DNA of 64,000 nucleotides from CAIXSC01 sp046349935 (GTDB lineage: Bacteria; Planctomycetota; Planctomycetia; Pirellulales; Pirellulaceae). Within the stretch, counting starts at the first letter, position 1; each line of letters opens with the position of its first letter. A program made the position numbers and the translations under genes. This document shows positions 1 through 8,020 of this stretch, piece by piece. The stretch covers positions 62,001 through 126,000 of the forward strand of contig JAXMBK010000010.1 of NCBI GenBank assembly GCA_046349935.1, given 5' to 3'. The notes below the pieces were generated by a model. It ran no database searches. It saw nothing but the letters and a program-made list of their open reading frames with translations, and had not been told where the DNA came from.

Positions 1-39
1 TCGCCGGTTCCTTCGGCGTCCGAACGGCTGTCGCCGGGG

Positions 40-546
40 GTGAGCGCCGCGGCGGAACATCGGGCGTCGAGTCCGCGGGCGATTGCGTGCGCGGTCTTGA
101 CCGTCAGCGACACTCGGACCCTGGAAACCGACACGGGCGGGCGCGGCGTCATCGATCGGCTCCTCGCCGCCGGCCACCGCCTGGTCGCTCGAGAAATCGT
201 CCCCGACGACCCGCAGCAGATGCGCCCGTTGCTAGAACGTTGGCGGGACGACCCGTCGGTCGACGCGATCCTTTTGACCGGCGGCACGGGCATCGCCAGC
301 CGCGACCAAACCTATGAGACGGTCGTCGGTCTGCTCACCAAACCGCTGCCGGGCTACGGCGAGCTGTTCCGCTACTTGAGCTTTCAAGAGATCGGCCCCG
401 CCGCGATGCTCAGCCGCGCCGTCGGCGGACTTGCAGCGCGGACCGTGGTGCTGACCATGCCCGGTTCCACCGCCGCCGTCCGGCTGGCCATGGAGCAACT
501 GATCCTACCCGAACTGTCGCACTTGGTGCGCGAGGCGCAGCGTTAG
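40..546 (+). CDS. moaB: Molybdenum cofactor biosynthesis protein B (MoaB/Mog family)
   Basis: This protein belongs to the MoaB/MogA/MoeA-C family, which binds molybdopterin and takes part in its adenylylation in the cytoplasm. The sequence shows the family fold order: an N-terminal strand ending in VLTVSDTR (about residues 18-25), the TGGTG pterin-binding motif (about 80-84) preceded by DAILL, and MPGS near the C-terminus (about 146-149). At 168 residues it has the usual family length. The assigned start is a GTG at 40, but the frame stays open to the window edge, so the true start may lie outside. It converges on the TPR gene with about 50 bp between. No other moa or moe gene is visible, so MoaB versus Mog cannot be settled. 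Confidence 0.88.
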   Translation: MSAAAEHRASSPRAIACAVLTVSDTRTLETDTGGRGVIDRLLAAGHRLVAREIVPDDPQQMRPLLERWRDDPSVDAILLTGGTGIASRDQTYETVVGLLTKPLPGYGELFRYLSFQEIGPAAMLSRAVGGLAARTVVLTMPGSTAAVRLAMEQLILPELSHLVREAQR

Positions 547-598
547 CAGTGCGGGCGGGGATGTTTGCCGAGCCGATGTCGGCGTCGCGAACGCGCCG

Positions 599-1639
599 TT
601 AGTTGGTCACCGTACCGCGACCTGCCGCCGCCATCTGTTGTTCGCGGACTTCCAATTGCGAGAGGAACTGCTTGAGTGCAGGGTCGGAGGGGGCCAGGTG
701 GAGCGCTTCAAGCGTCGTCTTGCGAGCGCTTTGCGCGTCGCCCGCGAGCATTTGGGCTTGGGAGAGCTGCTTGAGAATGTCGACCGACGGCGGGCCCTGT
801 TTGGAGGCGGCGAGGAAACTGGCGACCGCTTCGTCGTGTCGTCCCAGCTTTTGCTGAGCGATCCCTTGCTGCACCAACACCTGCGGCGGAGCTCGCCCGG
901 GCCCATAGCTGTCGACGAGCGCTTCGAGCGACGACAGGGCGCGACGAGGCCGATCTTGGTCGGTATAGAGTTCGGCGATCGCCAGCTGCACGTCGGTGCG
1001 ACCGCCGTCGCAGTGCAGGGCGCGATGGTAACAATTCAGTGCGTCGTCGTATTTGCGCTGCGCTCGCAGGATATTGCCCTGCAGCGCCCAGGCCGACGCA
1101 CACTGGCGCTGACGGTCGAGCGCCTGTTCGGCGCAGGTCTTGGCGCCGTCGATGTCGCCGCGCGCTTGCCGCATTTCGCCCAAACGCACAAGCAGATCGG
1201 GGTTGGAACCGGCGAGCTGACACGCCTGTTCCATCTCCTGAATGGCTTGGTCGCAGGCGCCGCGTTGCCAGAGCGCTTCGGCGTAGCCGGCTCGCGCCCG
1301 TTCATCGACGGCGCAATTCTTCACCGCCGCACCGAACAACGACTCGGCTTCTTCCCAGTGGCCTCGCTGCAAGGCGTCCGTGCCTTGCAGCGACATGCGA
1401 CGCGATGCCACTAACCGCTCGTTCGTGGCGCTGCGCGAGAACATCCTGCACCCGCTCAGCGCCAGCACCGCGCCGCAGACCATCAGGACGCCGGCACGCA
1501 GCGCCGCCGAGTGGCCGCGACGAGGCGCGGAACGGCGGCCGGCGGACCGGCGAATAGCGATAGCATCCCTGCTGGTGATGGGCATGAGCAATCCATTGCT
1601 CTTGGGAAGTGCGAACCCGCCTCGACCCGTTTCTTTCAT
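599..1639 (-). CDS. Tetratricopeptide-repeat lipoprotein
   Basis: This is a predicted secreted, lipid-anchored TPR protein of 346 residues. A hydrophobic stretch (about residues 46-60) ends in the lipobox LALSGC, after which the mature protein would be tethered by its cysteine. The rest is a run of about seven TPR-like helical pairs, for example AWALQGNILRAQRKYDDAL and VQQGIAQQKLGRHDEAVASF, which are scaffolds for protein interaction. The N-terminus is unusually long and Arg-rich for a signal peptide. An internal ATG at 1585 would give a more normal leader. The partner and role are unknown. It is monocistronic, converging on moaB and diverging from hicB. Confidence 0.75.
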   Translation of the reverse strand: MKETGRGGFALPKSNGLLMPITSRDAIAIRRSAGRRSAPRRGHSAALRAGVLMVCGAVLALSGCRMFSRSATNERLVASRRMSLQGTDALQRGHWEEAESLFGAAVKNCAVDERARAGYAEALWQRGACDQAIQEMEQACQLAGSNPDLLVRLGEMRQARGDIDGAKTCAEQALDRQRQCASAWALQGNILRAQRKYDDALNCYHRALHCDGGRTDVQLAIAELYTDQDRPRRALSSLEALVDSYGPGRAPPQVLVQQGIAQQKLGRHDEAVASFLAASKQGPPSVDILKQLSQAQMLAGDAQSARKTTLEALHLAPSDPALKQFLSQLEVREQQMAAAGRGTVTN

Positions 1640-1858
1640 CGGTTGGCGGCGAGCGGCGATTTTTGTCGCGCGCCCGCACCCGCGCGCCGATTGCGCGGTT
1701 TATCCATCCTGCCACCACCCGACTCGGGGTCGACTTAAGTACTCGCTGGCGCCATTTGACTCAAGAGCAGATGTCGGGGGGAACGGTTTGACCGCCTCGG
1801 TACAATAGTCTGTAACGTCAAACCGACTCCTCCGCGACTTCGCCCCAAGGAACAGACC

Positions 1859-2080
1859 GTGACTCGACGCCAGACGGCACTGATTCATCAGGAAGACGAC
1901 GCCTATGTTGCGCTGTGCCCGGAACTCGACATCGCCAGTCAAGGCCTGTCCATTGAGGAAGCTCGCGACAATCTGAAGGAAGCGGTGGAGTTGTTCCTGG
2001 AGTGTGCGTCGGATGAGGAAATCCGCTTGCGACTCGAAAATGATGTGTTGGTGACCCACATTGAGGTGTCCATTGGGTAG
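1859..2080 (+). CDS. hicB: HicB-family antitoxin-like protein
   Basis: This small protein (73 residues) matches the HicB/UPF0150 fold: an N-terminal strand pair carrying AYVALCPELDIASQG, then a helix SIEEARDNLKEAVELFLE. HicB proteins neutralise the HicA mRNA interferase and often repress their own operon. The gene starts with GTG at 1859, preceded by AAGGA at 1847-1851. A TACAAT box lies at 1801-1806, without a well-spaced -35 box. Immediately downstream, overlapping the stop codon, is a truncated hicA reading frame, so the order is hicB then hicA. With the toxin apparently dead, this is an orphan antitoxin or transcription regulator. Confidence 0.75.
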   Translation: MTRRQTALIHQEDDAYVALCPELDIASQGLSIEEARDNLKEAVELFLECASDEEIRLRLENDVLVTHIEVSIG

Positions 2081-2156
2081 GCTTCGCGTCCTCTCGGGTC
2101 GAGAGGTCGTCGCGATCCTGATGACGCATGGCTTCGTTATCGTGCGACTACGCTGA
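2073..2156 (+). pseudogene. hicA: Truncated HicA toxin remnant
   Basis: A reading frame that starts at a TTG inside the hicB stop region encodes about 27 residues, beginning LGRLRVLSGREVVAIL and continuing THGFVIVRLR before a TGA at 2154-2156. This reproduces the start of HicA (typically R-x-L-S-G-[KR]-E-V-x-x-x-L...GF-x-x-x-R-Q-[RK]-G-S-H). The stop falls exactly where the catalytic G-S-H segment should follow. Past the stop, GGCAGTCAG (G-S-Q) can be read in frame after 15 extra bases, but the sequence after that no longer resembles HicA. The catalytic histidine is therefore absent and the toxin is judged non-functional. It is too short to be called by length filters. Confidence 0.6.
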
Positions 2157-2214
2157 GTTCAATTATTCGGCAGTCAGGCGTACCACGAGAAGAGTTTGAA
2201 GTCCGGTGAACGGT

Positions 2215-5142
2215 TTACTTCCGATTCATCATTTGTCGTAGTTTGGACGACGGGGACGAGCGGTACTTGCGCCAGAGCGGTGCATCTTCGGTCTGCATTT
2301 CGTCGGCCTTGGGGGCGGACGACGTGGCACGGGAGGGCGTTCGATTGGGCGGCGAACCGAAGGGGACTTCCGGTTGGGGAGAGTCGGGCGGGGACGGTTC
2401 GGCGGCCGCCAGGATCGTGACCGAGCGGGGTGCGGCGTTCGGCGCCTCCGGCGTCGCTCCCGCCACGAGCGACTCGCCCTTGTCTCCCTGTCGCAGCCGC
2501 GCGAACGCGCGCTGTTGCACGAGGTCGGCCTTCCGTAACTCCCGTTCCGTCTCGCGGTTGAACCACAGCAGATCCTCGTAGATGGGGATGAGTTCGGTGG
2601 TGGCGAGCCGCTGTGGATCGTCCTCGCTGCGCTGGAACAGGTCGAGCAACACGGCGGAGCGGGCTTGGACGTCGATGAGATGCGCCAGCCATTCGGCCGC
2701 TTTGGGGCGTTCGATTAGGAATTGCACGAAGACCTTGGCTTTGTCGTTGGGGGATAACGCCCACGAGGTCATGATGTTGGTTTCGTGATTGCAGGTGATG
2801 CGCATGGCGTGGAACATGGTGATGTTGCCGTCCTCCAGCTTGCTGCCGAAATCGTGGCGAATCACTCGCAGCGGTTCGGGCCCCACTTCGCGTTCCCAGC
2901 GTTCGAGCGTCGTCTCAATGCCGGGGCCGTCGAAGATTTTCTTGAGCCGTCGGAGGTGTTCGAGCGCGATTCGGTCGGCGCTCGTGTAGCTCACATTTTC
3001 CAGCGCCGTCACCGGTTCGAAGATGCCCGGCAGCGTTTTGGCGATGCCGCTGGGCGGTTCCTGTTTGGCGCCGGAGTCGATTTCGATGAGGATCACGCCC
3101 CGTTTGCGCAGCGACGTCATGAGGTCGTCGGCCAGTTGGTAGCTGGGGGCGGGCTTTTCGCCGGCGGCGCGGGCCAATTGAGCTGCTTCGGACCAGTCGT
3201 GCAGGCGTTCGAAGAGGAATCGCATGGTCGAGATGCCCGTGTTGTCGAACACGCCGCCGTCGATCAAGTGAGTCGGCTCGACGTCGGGTCGTTGCGCTAA
3301 CTGGGCCGACGAAAAGCCCCACGGGAAGTTGGCCGACAACCGCGCCGCCTCCGTCAATTCCACTCGCGGCATTTCCTGATCGTCTGGATCGAGATTCGTG
3401 AGTGCACGGCAGGGAAACGCGTGGAACTTGGCGTAACGGCCGCCGAAGAAGTAGGGCGGAATGGGGGGGAAGCCGACGAGGAGCGCCGAGCCGCGATCGA
3501 CTTCGGTCACGTTGGCGACCAGCAACGGCACTCGGCGACGTTCCTCGATCGGCAGATTGTGGCTGTCGAGGTTGGAGTGGCGAAGTTGGCAGTGGGGCAG
3601 ATGCAGTTGGTCGCGCCAGTACGACTGCACGGCGGCGCCGCGTTCCTGCGCCGGGAGGAGGATGCCGCGGAGCAGCGGGGCCATGAAGTCGGTGCTCACA
3701 TGATCCACGAATTCGCTGCGATGGAACCATAGCGGGTCGGCGGCGTGGCAGACCGTCTGCGCCTGCTCGATGAATTCAGGTCCGCGCGGTCCGTAGGGGT
3801 GCCGTGCGAGGGCGTCGGGCGTTTCAAACACGCGAAACGTCTCGCGGATTTCATCCACTCGCTCGTTCATCCGAAACCGCACTTCCTCTTCAAAGCAAGT
3901 GCGCGGCCTGGGAATGTCGGGGAACCCCGTTCGCCCCTCCGAGAGAACTCGCCCCAGATACTCTGTGGAGGCGAACGTGCCGCCGGAGACGCTGCTGATG
4001 AGCAGCACTTGGTCGGCGAGTCGGTGGGAGGCGGCGGCCGCCGGATCGACCGGCGCGTCGACCAGGATGGCGGGCGTCTCGGGATCGTCGTCGTCGTCTC
4101 GCAGTTCCCAGCGTCGCAGCTGTTCGAAGACCAGCGATGTGAACAGGGCCGCTCGAGAGCCGCCGCCGCTGGCTGCGACGAGGATCACCGGTTCGTCGGG
4201 GTCGAGTCCATCGAGGCGCGCGGCGAGGTGCTGGAGCCAGCGATCTTGTTCGTCGTCCGCCTTCCAAGGACCCCAGTGGGCGGGCAGCGCGAGCGCCGGA
4301 TCGTCGGGATCTTCGGTGCTGTCGAACAGTTTCCAGTCCACCGATTGGCCCACGATTTCGGACGAGTGGCTGCCGGCGAACAGGACGAGTCCGATGAGGA
4401 GCGCGGGGCGCAGGGGGAGCAAGGAGAGCTGAGCCCAGTGGTCGGTGATGCGACCGAGCATCAGAAGGCAGAAACTGACGTGCAGCATGGCCCACAGGCT
4501 GTAGTTGCGCACCGAGATGACTTCGCGCAGGGAGAGGCTCCAGAGGGTTTCGCCGAGCAGATTGAAGAACGTGAACGCAATGAGCACTCGGAACAACATC
4601 TGCCCGATGTACGTGGCCTCGCGAGGACGCGGGTTCAGCAGCAGCCAGATTGCCCAGCAGACGCCCAGCCAGCAGAACGCGGCGCGGGAGACCTGCGTCC
4701 CGATGATGGGCAGGTGCGGGGCGTGCCAGTCGACGAATAGCAGCACGGCGGCGGCGACGAGCAGCGCGAGGGCGAACCAGCCTTGCCGGCCCGCCATGTT
4801 TTGTTGAACGATGTTGAATTTGGCGGACGACCAGCGGCGCCACACGTCGAGCCAGTGGGCGATGCGGCCCGAGAAGCCGGGCGCGATGGGCGGATCGTCG
4901 GGCGGCGCAGGCGAGTTGGGAGGCACGACCCACCACAGGGCGACGGCGTAGAGGCCGAAGAGACCCACGATGGCGAGAAAGCAGGCGAGGATCTTGGGCG
5001 AGTCGGCCAAAAGGGCCCACGGCGCCGGCTCGAATAAGTGCTGCACTTGGTCGACGCCCAGGAACGTGACGGCGACGAGGAGGGTCGCGACGGCCGTGCA
5101 GAGGTGAGCCTGGAGGTAACGCTGGATGGTGAGTGGCTTCAT
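2215..5142 (-). CDS. Membrane-anchored patatin-like phospholipase
   Basis: This 975-residue protein has about six or seven hydrophobic segments in its first 270 residues, followed by a patatin-type hydrolase region. Visible motifs are the oxyanion-type loop VAASGGGSRAA (about residue 324), the nucleophile elbow SSVSGGTFAS (about 384, Ser of the patatin G-x-S-x-G class) and the catalytic-Asp motif IDGGVFDNTG (about 628). Patatins are Ser-Asp dyad acyl hydrolases acting on lipids. The start is the ATG at 5142, sharing ATGA with the stop of the upstream ABC permease, which implies translational coupling. The frame continues open upstream through the permease gene on another frame, but that extension is Arg-rich and not credible. 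Location at the end of an ABC-2 operon suggests a role in envelope lipid handling (inference). Confidence 0.8.
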   Translation of the reverse strand: MKPLTIQRYLQAHLCTAVATLLVAVTFLGVDQVQHLFEPAPWALLADSPKILACFLAIVGLFGLYAVALWWVVPPNSPAPPDDPPIAPGFSGRIAHWLDVWRRWSSAKFNIVQQNMAGRQGWFALALLVAAAVLLFVDWHAPHLPIIGTQVSRAAFCWLGVCWAIWLLLNPRPREATYIGQMLFRVLIAFTFFNLLGETLWSLSLREVISVRNYSLWAMLHVSFCLLMLGRITDHWAQLSLLPLRPALLIGLVLFAGSHSSEIVGQSVDWKLFDSTEDPDDPALALPAHWGPWKADDEQDRWLQHLAARLDGLDPDEPVILVAASGGGSRAALFTSLVFEQLRRWELRDDDDDPETPAILVDAPVDPAAAASHRLADQVLLISSVSGGTFASTEYLGRVLSEGRTGFPDIPRPRTCFEEEVRFRMNERVDEIRETFRVFETPDALARHPYGPRGPEFIEQAQTVCHAADPLWFHRSEFVDHVSTDFMAPLLRGILLPAQERGAAVQSYWRDQLHLPHCQLRHSNLDSHNLPIEERRRVPLLVANVTEVDRGSALLVGFPPIPPYFFGGRYAKFHAFPCRALTNLDPDDQEMPRVELTEAARLSANFPWGFSSAQLAQRPDVEPTHLIDGGVFDNTGISTMRFLFERLHDWSEAAQLARAAGEKPAPSYQLADDLMTSLRKRGVILIEIDSGAKQEPPSGIAKTLPGIFEPVTALENVSYTSADRIALEHLRRLKKIFDGPGIETTLERWEREVGPEPLRVIRHDFGSKLEDGNITMFHAMRITCNHETNIMTSWALSPNDKAKVFVQFLIERPKAAEWLAHLIDVQARSAVLLDLFQRSEDDPQRLATTELIPIYEDLLWFNRETERELRKADLVQQRAFARLRQGDKGESLVAGATPEAPNAAPRSVTILAAAEPSPPDSPQPEVPFGSPPNRTPSRATSSAPKADEMQTEDAPLWRKYRSSPSSKLRQMMNRK

Positions 5143-5900
5143 GCGGCGACGTATTCGCGGCGGCAGAAGATGGCGAGTCCGCCGAGCAGCAACAGGCCGC
5201 TGGCGAGCAACAAGACCATCTGGGCCGTCGATCCTGGGACGGGGAGAAACACTTCGGGCTGAAAAAGACCGCGAAGCTTCAGGTCGAATTGTTCGGCCGA
5301 GTCGAAGACAAGGCAACGCAGATAAAAAGAAATCGCCATCCGTTTGGCGATCCCGGGCATGTTGCCGACGAGCGTCTCGAGGAACAGGGCGTAGGCCAGC
5401 GCCAGCAAAGTCGCTCGCCGCAATACCACGCTGAACACCGTGAACAGCGACACGTAGGCGAGGGTGGCGAACAGGACGGCGGGCCAGACGGCGGGCCAAG
5501 CTTGGCGGCCGGCGTCGCGACCGAGCCAGCAGAGCAGCGCGAGGCTGCCGAGGGTCCAAGCGAGCGCGGGGACGAAGGCGGCGCAGGCTTTCGCCAGATA
5601 GACGAAGGGGCGCGGGAGGGGCGAGACCAGGAGATAGACGAGCGTCTGTTCTTCGCGGTCGGAGGCGATGCCGGCCGTGCCGTAGCAGAGGCAAAAGATG
5701 GGGACCAGCAGCGACGTGTAGAGTGTCAGGAAGACTTCCTCGACGAACTGAGCGGGGGTGCGTTCGCGACGCATGGCCCAGGCGACGACGGCGAGCGCGG
5801 CGAAGCCGAGCAGCAGGAGGCTGACCATCGTCTGCCGGCTGCGGACGAGTCGCACGAGGGAGACGGCGAAGAGATGCCAAGCGGCGCGAAGTCGTCCCAT
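5139..5900 (-). CDS. ABC-2 type transporter permease
   Basis: This 253-residue integral membrane protein has about six hydrophobic segments in the ABC-2 permease pattern (MVSLLLLGFAALAVVAWAM near residue 25, then LYTSLLVPIFCLCYGTAGI). The motif IASDREEQTLVYLLVSPL (about 78-95) is characteristic of ABC-2 permeases of the NosY/YhaP type, in which a cytoplasmic loop contacts the ATPase. It is the third gene of a four-gene minus-strand operon. Seven bases separate it from the ATPase gene and four bases overlap the patatin gene. The substrate cannot be read from the sequence. Confidence 0.8.
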   Translation of the reverse strand: MGRLRAAWHLFAVSLVRLVRSRQTMVSLLLLGFAALAVVAWAMRRERTPAQFVEEVFLTLYTSLLVPIFCLCYGTAGIASDREEQTLVYLLVSPLPRPFVYLAKACAAFVPALAWTLGSLALLCWLGRDAGRQAWPAVWPAVLFATLAYVSLFTVFSVVLRRATLLALAYALFLETLVGNMPGIAKRMAISFYLRCLVFDSAEQFDLKLRGLFQPEVFLPVPGSTAQMVLLLASGLLLLGGLAIFCRREYVAA

Positions 5901-5907
5901 GAGTGGG

Positions 5908-6915
5908 TTACCAGGGGTGAGTTACAGTGCGCATGAGATAGTCGAAGACGGCTTCGGTGGAGGCGTCGAGCACCTCCAGTCGCTCGGGGTCGAATCCTTC
6001 GCGGCCGACGATCGCGGCGAATTGCGGGAAGAACTCGGCGGCCCGTTCGACCTCCAGCACCAGTTCGTCGGGGGAGGCGAGTTCGATGGAGCGGACGTCG
6101 GGCAACGGGAGGAGGAGGGAGGCGAGTCGGCGGGCGTCGCGGGATTGAATGCGCAGCTTGAGCGGGAAGCGGTCGAGCATCGCGCGGATTTGGGCGAGCG
6201 AGCCGGAGGCGAGGAGTCGGCCGCGGCAGATGAAGAGGATTTGGTCGGCGAGCGAGTCCATTTCGTCGAGGATGTGGCTGGAGACGAGCACCGCTTTGCC
6301 TTGGGAGGCGAGGCTGCGGAACAGGTCAAGCAGTTCGAGGCGCCCGACGGGGTCGACGCCGTTGAGCGGTTCGTCGAGCACGACGAGGTCGGGGTTGTGG
6401 ACGAGTGCTTGCGCCAGCTTGATGCGTTGTCGCATGCCCTTGGAATAGGTGCGCAGGGGCCGGTCGGCTCGGTCCGCCATCCCGACTCGAACCAGTTGGT
6501 CGGCGGTGCGAGCGCGGGCGTCGCGGGCGGAGAAGCCATGCAGTCGCGCGAGCGTCTCGACGAAGGCTCGACCTGACATTTCCTCGTACATGGCGTCGAG
6601 GTCGGGGCAGTAGCCGATATGCCGTTTGGCGGCGGCGGACCAGGCGCGCCGGCCGCGGATTTCGACCGAGCCGAGGCTGGGGCGCAGTTGGCCGGTGAGC
6701 AGCTTGATGAGCGTGCTTTTGCCGGCGCCGTTGTGGCCGACGAGGCCGGTGATGCCGGGGTGGAGGCGGAAGGAGACGTCATTGAGTCCGATGACGGGCC
6801 CGTACCACTTGCAGACGTCGCGGAATTCGCAGAGCGGCTCGGAGTGAGACTCGTGAGACTCGGCGGCAGGCGACGAGGCGAGGGACGAGGGGCGTGAGTC
6901 GGGGACGTCGTTCAT
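5908..6915 (-). CDS. ABC transporter ATP-binding protein
   Basis: This cytoplasmic ATPase powers the two adjacent permeases. It shows Walker A GHNGAGKSTL (about residues 66-75), the Q-loop region, the ABC signature YSKGMRQR (about 160), Walker B LVVLDEPLNGVDP and the switch His in VSSHILDEMD. The C-terminal ~90 residues form the accessory domain usual in ABC-2 ATPases. The chosen ATG at 6915 overlaps the stop of the upstream permease by four bases (ATGA) and gives 335 residues. The longer open frame adds an Arg/Pro-rich stretch that is simply the permease gene read out of frame. The overlaps at both ends point to a tightly coupled operon. Confidence 0.9.
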   Translation of the reverse strand: MNDVPDSRPSSLASSPAAESHESHSEPLCEFRDVCKWYGPVIGLNDVSFRLHPGITGLVGHNGAGKSTLIKLLTGQLRPSLGSVEIRGRRAWSAAAKRHIGYCPDLDAMYEEMSGRAFVETLARLHGFSARDARARTADQLVRVGMADRADRPLRTYSKGMRQRIKLAQALVHNPDLVVLDEPLNGVDPVGRLELLDLFRSLASQGKAVLVSSHILDEMDSLADQILFICRGRLLASGSLAQIRAMLDRFPLKLRIQSRDARRLASLLLPLPDVRSIELASPDELVLEVERAAEFFPQFAAIVGREGFDPERLEVLDASTEAVFDYLMRTVTHPW

Positions 6916-7793
6916 GCGACCACCTTGGCGCCGCGGAGGCGCGGGATGGAGGCGAGGAGGCTGGCGACGCAGACGGCGGCGACGAGGGCGAGGGATGGGT
7001 AGAGCAGCTGGAGTTCGCGGTCGGTGTCGATGCCGCCGAAGCACCAGGTGCCGACGAGTCGGACGTCGCGCCAGAGTCCGAGCAGCAGCCAGCGGCGGTC
7101 GTCGAAGGCTTCGCGCAGCAGGCCGCCGGCGGCTGGGAGGAAGGCGAAGACGCCGACCCAGGCCATGACGAGCGGCACGGTGCGGGGGAGCCAGGAGGCG
7201 AGGGCGAACAGCAGGCAGCTGAGGACGACGGACAGGGTGAGTCCGTAGCCGAGGATGCCGCGGAGGATGCCCAGGTTTTCGCGGAAGTAGCTGGTGGAAT
7301 CGGTAAGCAGCCCGTACTCAAGGTAAAGCACGAGTGCGGGGAGCGTGGTGGTGAGGGAGACGAGCAGTCCGATGGCGAGCAGTTTGCCGGCGAGGAAGTG
7401 CCAACGATGGATGCGGCGCGAGAGGTAGAAGGTGAGACCGCCGGAGCGGATGTCGTCGCCGACGAGCGTGGCGCCGGCGAGGGCGAGCAGGAGCATGGTG
7501 ACGGTGCCTTGGGCGAACATGAAGTCGCGGTAGGTTTCGCCGGAGCCGGTGACGTTGGAAAGGATGTTGTCGACGAAGCGGCGGAGGCCGGGATTTTGGG
7601 TGGTGATTTGGGCTTTGAGGTAGATGGTGGCGAAGAGGAAGAGGAAGTCGAGGGCGGCGAGTGCGAGGAGGACCCAGAAGACTTTGCGTCGGAGGACGAG
7701 CAGCAGGCCGGTGCGGGCGATGGGCCAACAGCCGAGCCACATGGGTCGGAGGCGATGGGACCAGCCGCGGTAGCGCGCGTCGTCGAGGCTCAT
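6912..7793 (-). CDS. ABC-2 type transporter permease
   Basis: First gene of the ABC operon. It encodes a polytopic membrane protein of about 293 residues with six hydrophobic segments. Two features typify ABC-2 permeases: a large extracytoplasmic loop after the first segment (AQITTQNPGLRRFVDNIL), and a loop VGDDIRSGGLTFYLSRRI matching the conserved pattern in which D-x-x-S/R-G precedes a short helix. The ATG at 7793 (MSLDDARYRGW) is preferred over a TTG 36 bases upstream. It differs strongly from the second permease of the operon, so the transporter is probably heteromeric. It is divergent from the TolC-like gene across 227 bp. Confidence 0.8.
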   Translation of the reverse strand: MSLDDARYRGWSHRLRPMWLGCWPIARTGLLLVLRRKVFWVLLALAALDFLFLFATIYLKAQITTQNPGLRRFVDNILSNVTGSGETYRDFMFAQGTVTMLLLALAGATLVGDDIRSGGLTFYLSRRIHRWHFLAGKLLAIGLLVSLTTTLPALVLYLEYGLLTDSTSYFRENLGILRGILGYGLTLSVVLSCLLFALASWLPRTVPLVMAWVGVFAFLPAAGGLLREAFDDRRWLLLGLWRDVRLVGTWCFGGIDTDRELQLLYPSLALVAAVCVASLLASIPRLRGAKVVA

Positions 7794-8020
7794 GGGGGTG
7801 GCTCTTTCCAGGTCGCGGAAGCTGCGCAAGCAATAAAAGCTAGGGAAGCATGAGAGGCTTGGCCGGAAAAATCAACCGAAGCGGTTTTATGGATTATGCC
7901 AATTCTGCCGAAAAGACAAGGGCGGCCGAGCGGCGCGCGGGCGGGCGGAGAGACCGCGCGTGGGCAGGTCGAGGGTTGAACGGGGACTGAGTTGATCAGG
8001 CACATTGACGAGCAGCGGGC

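Noticed and set aside
5143..5880. Upstream extension of the patatin frame
   Set aside because: The extra 246 codons read the ABC permease gene out of frame and are Arg/Pro-rich; the ATGA overlap gives the better start at 5142.
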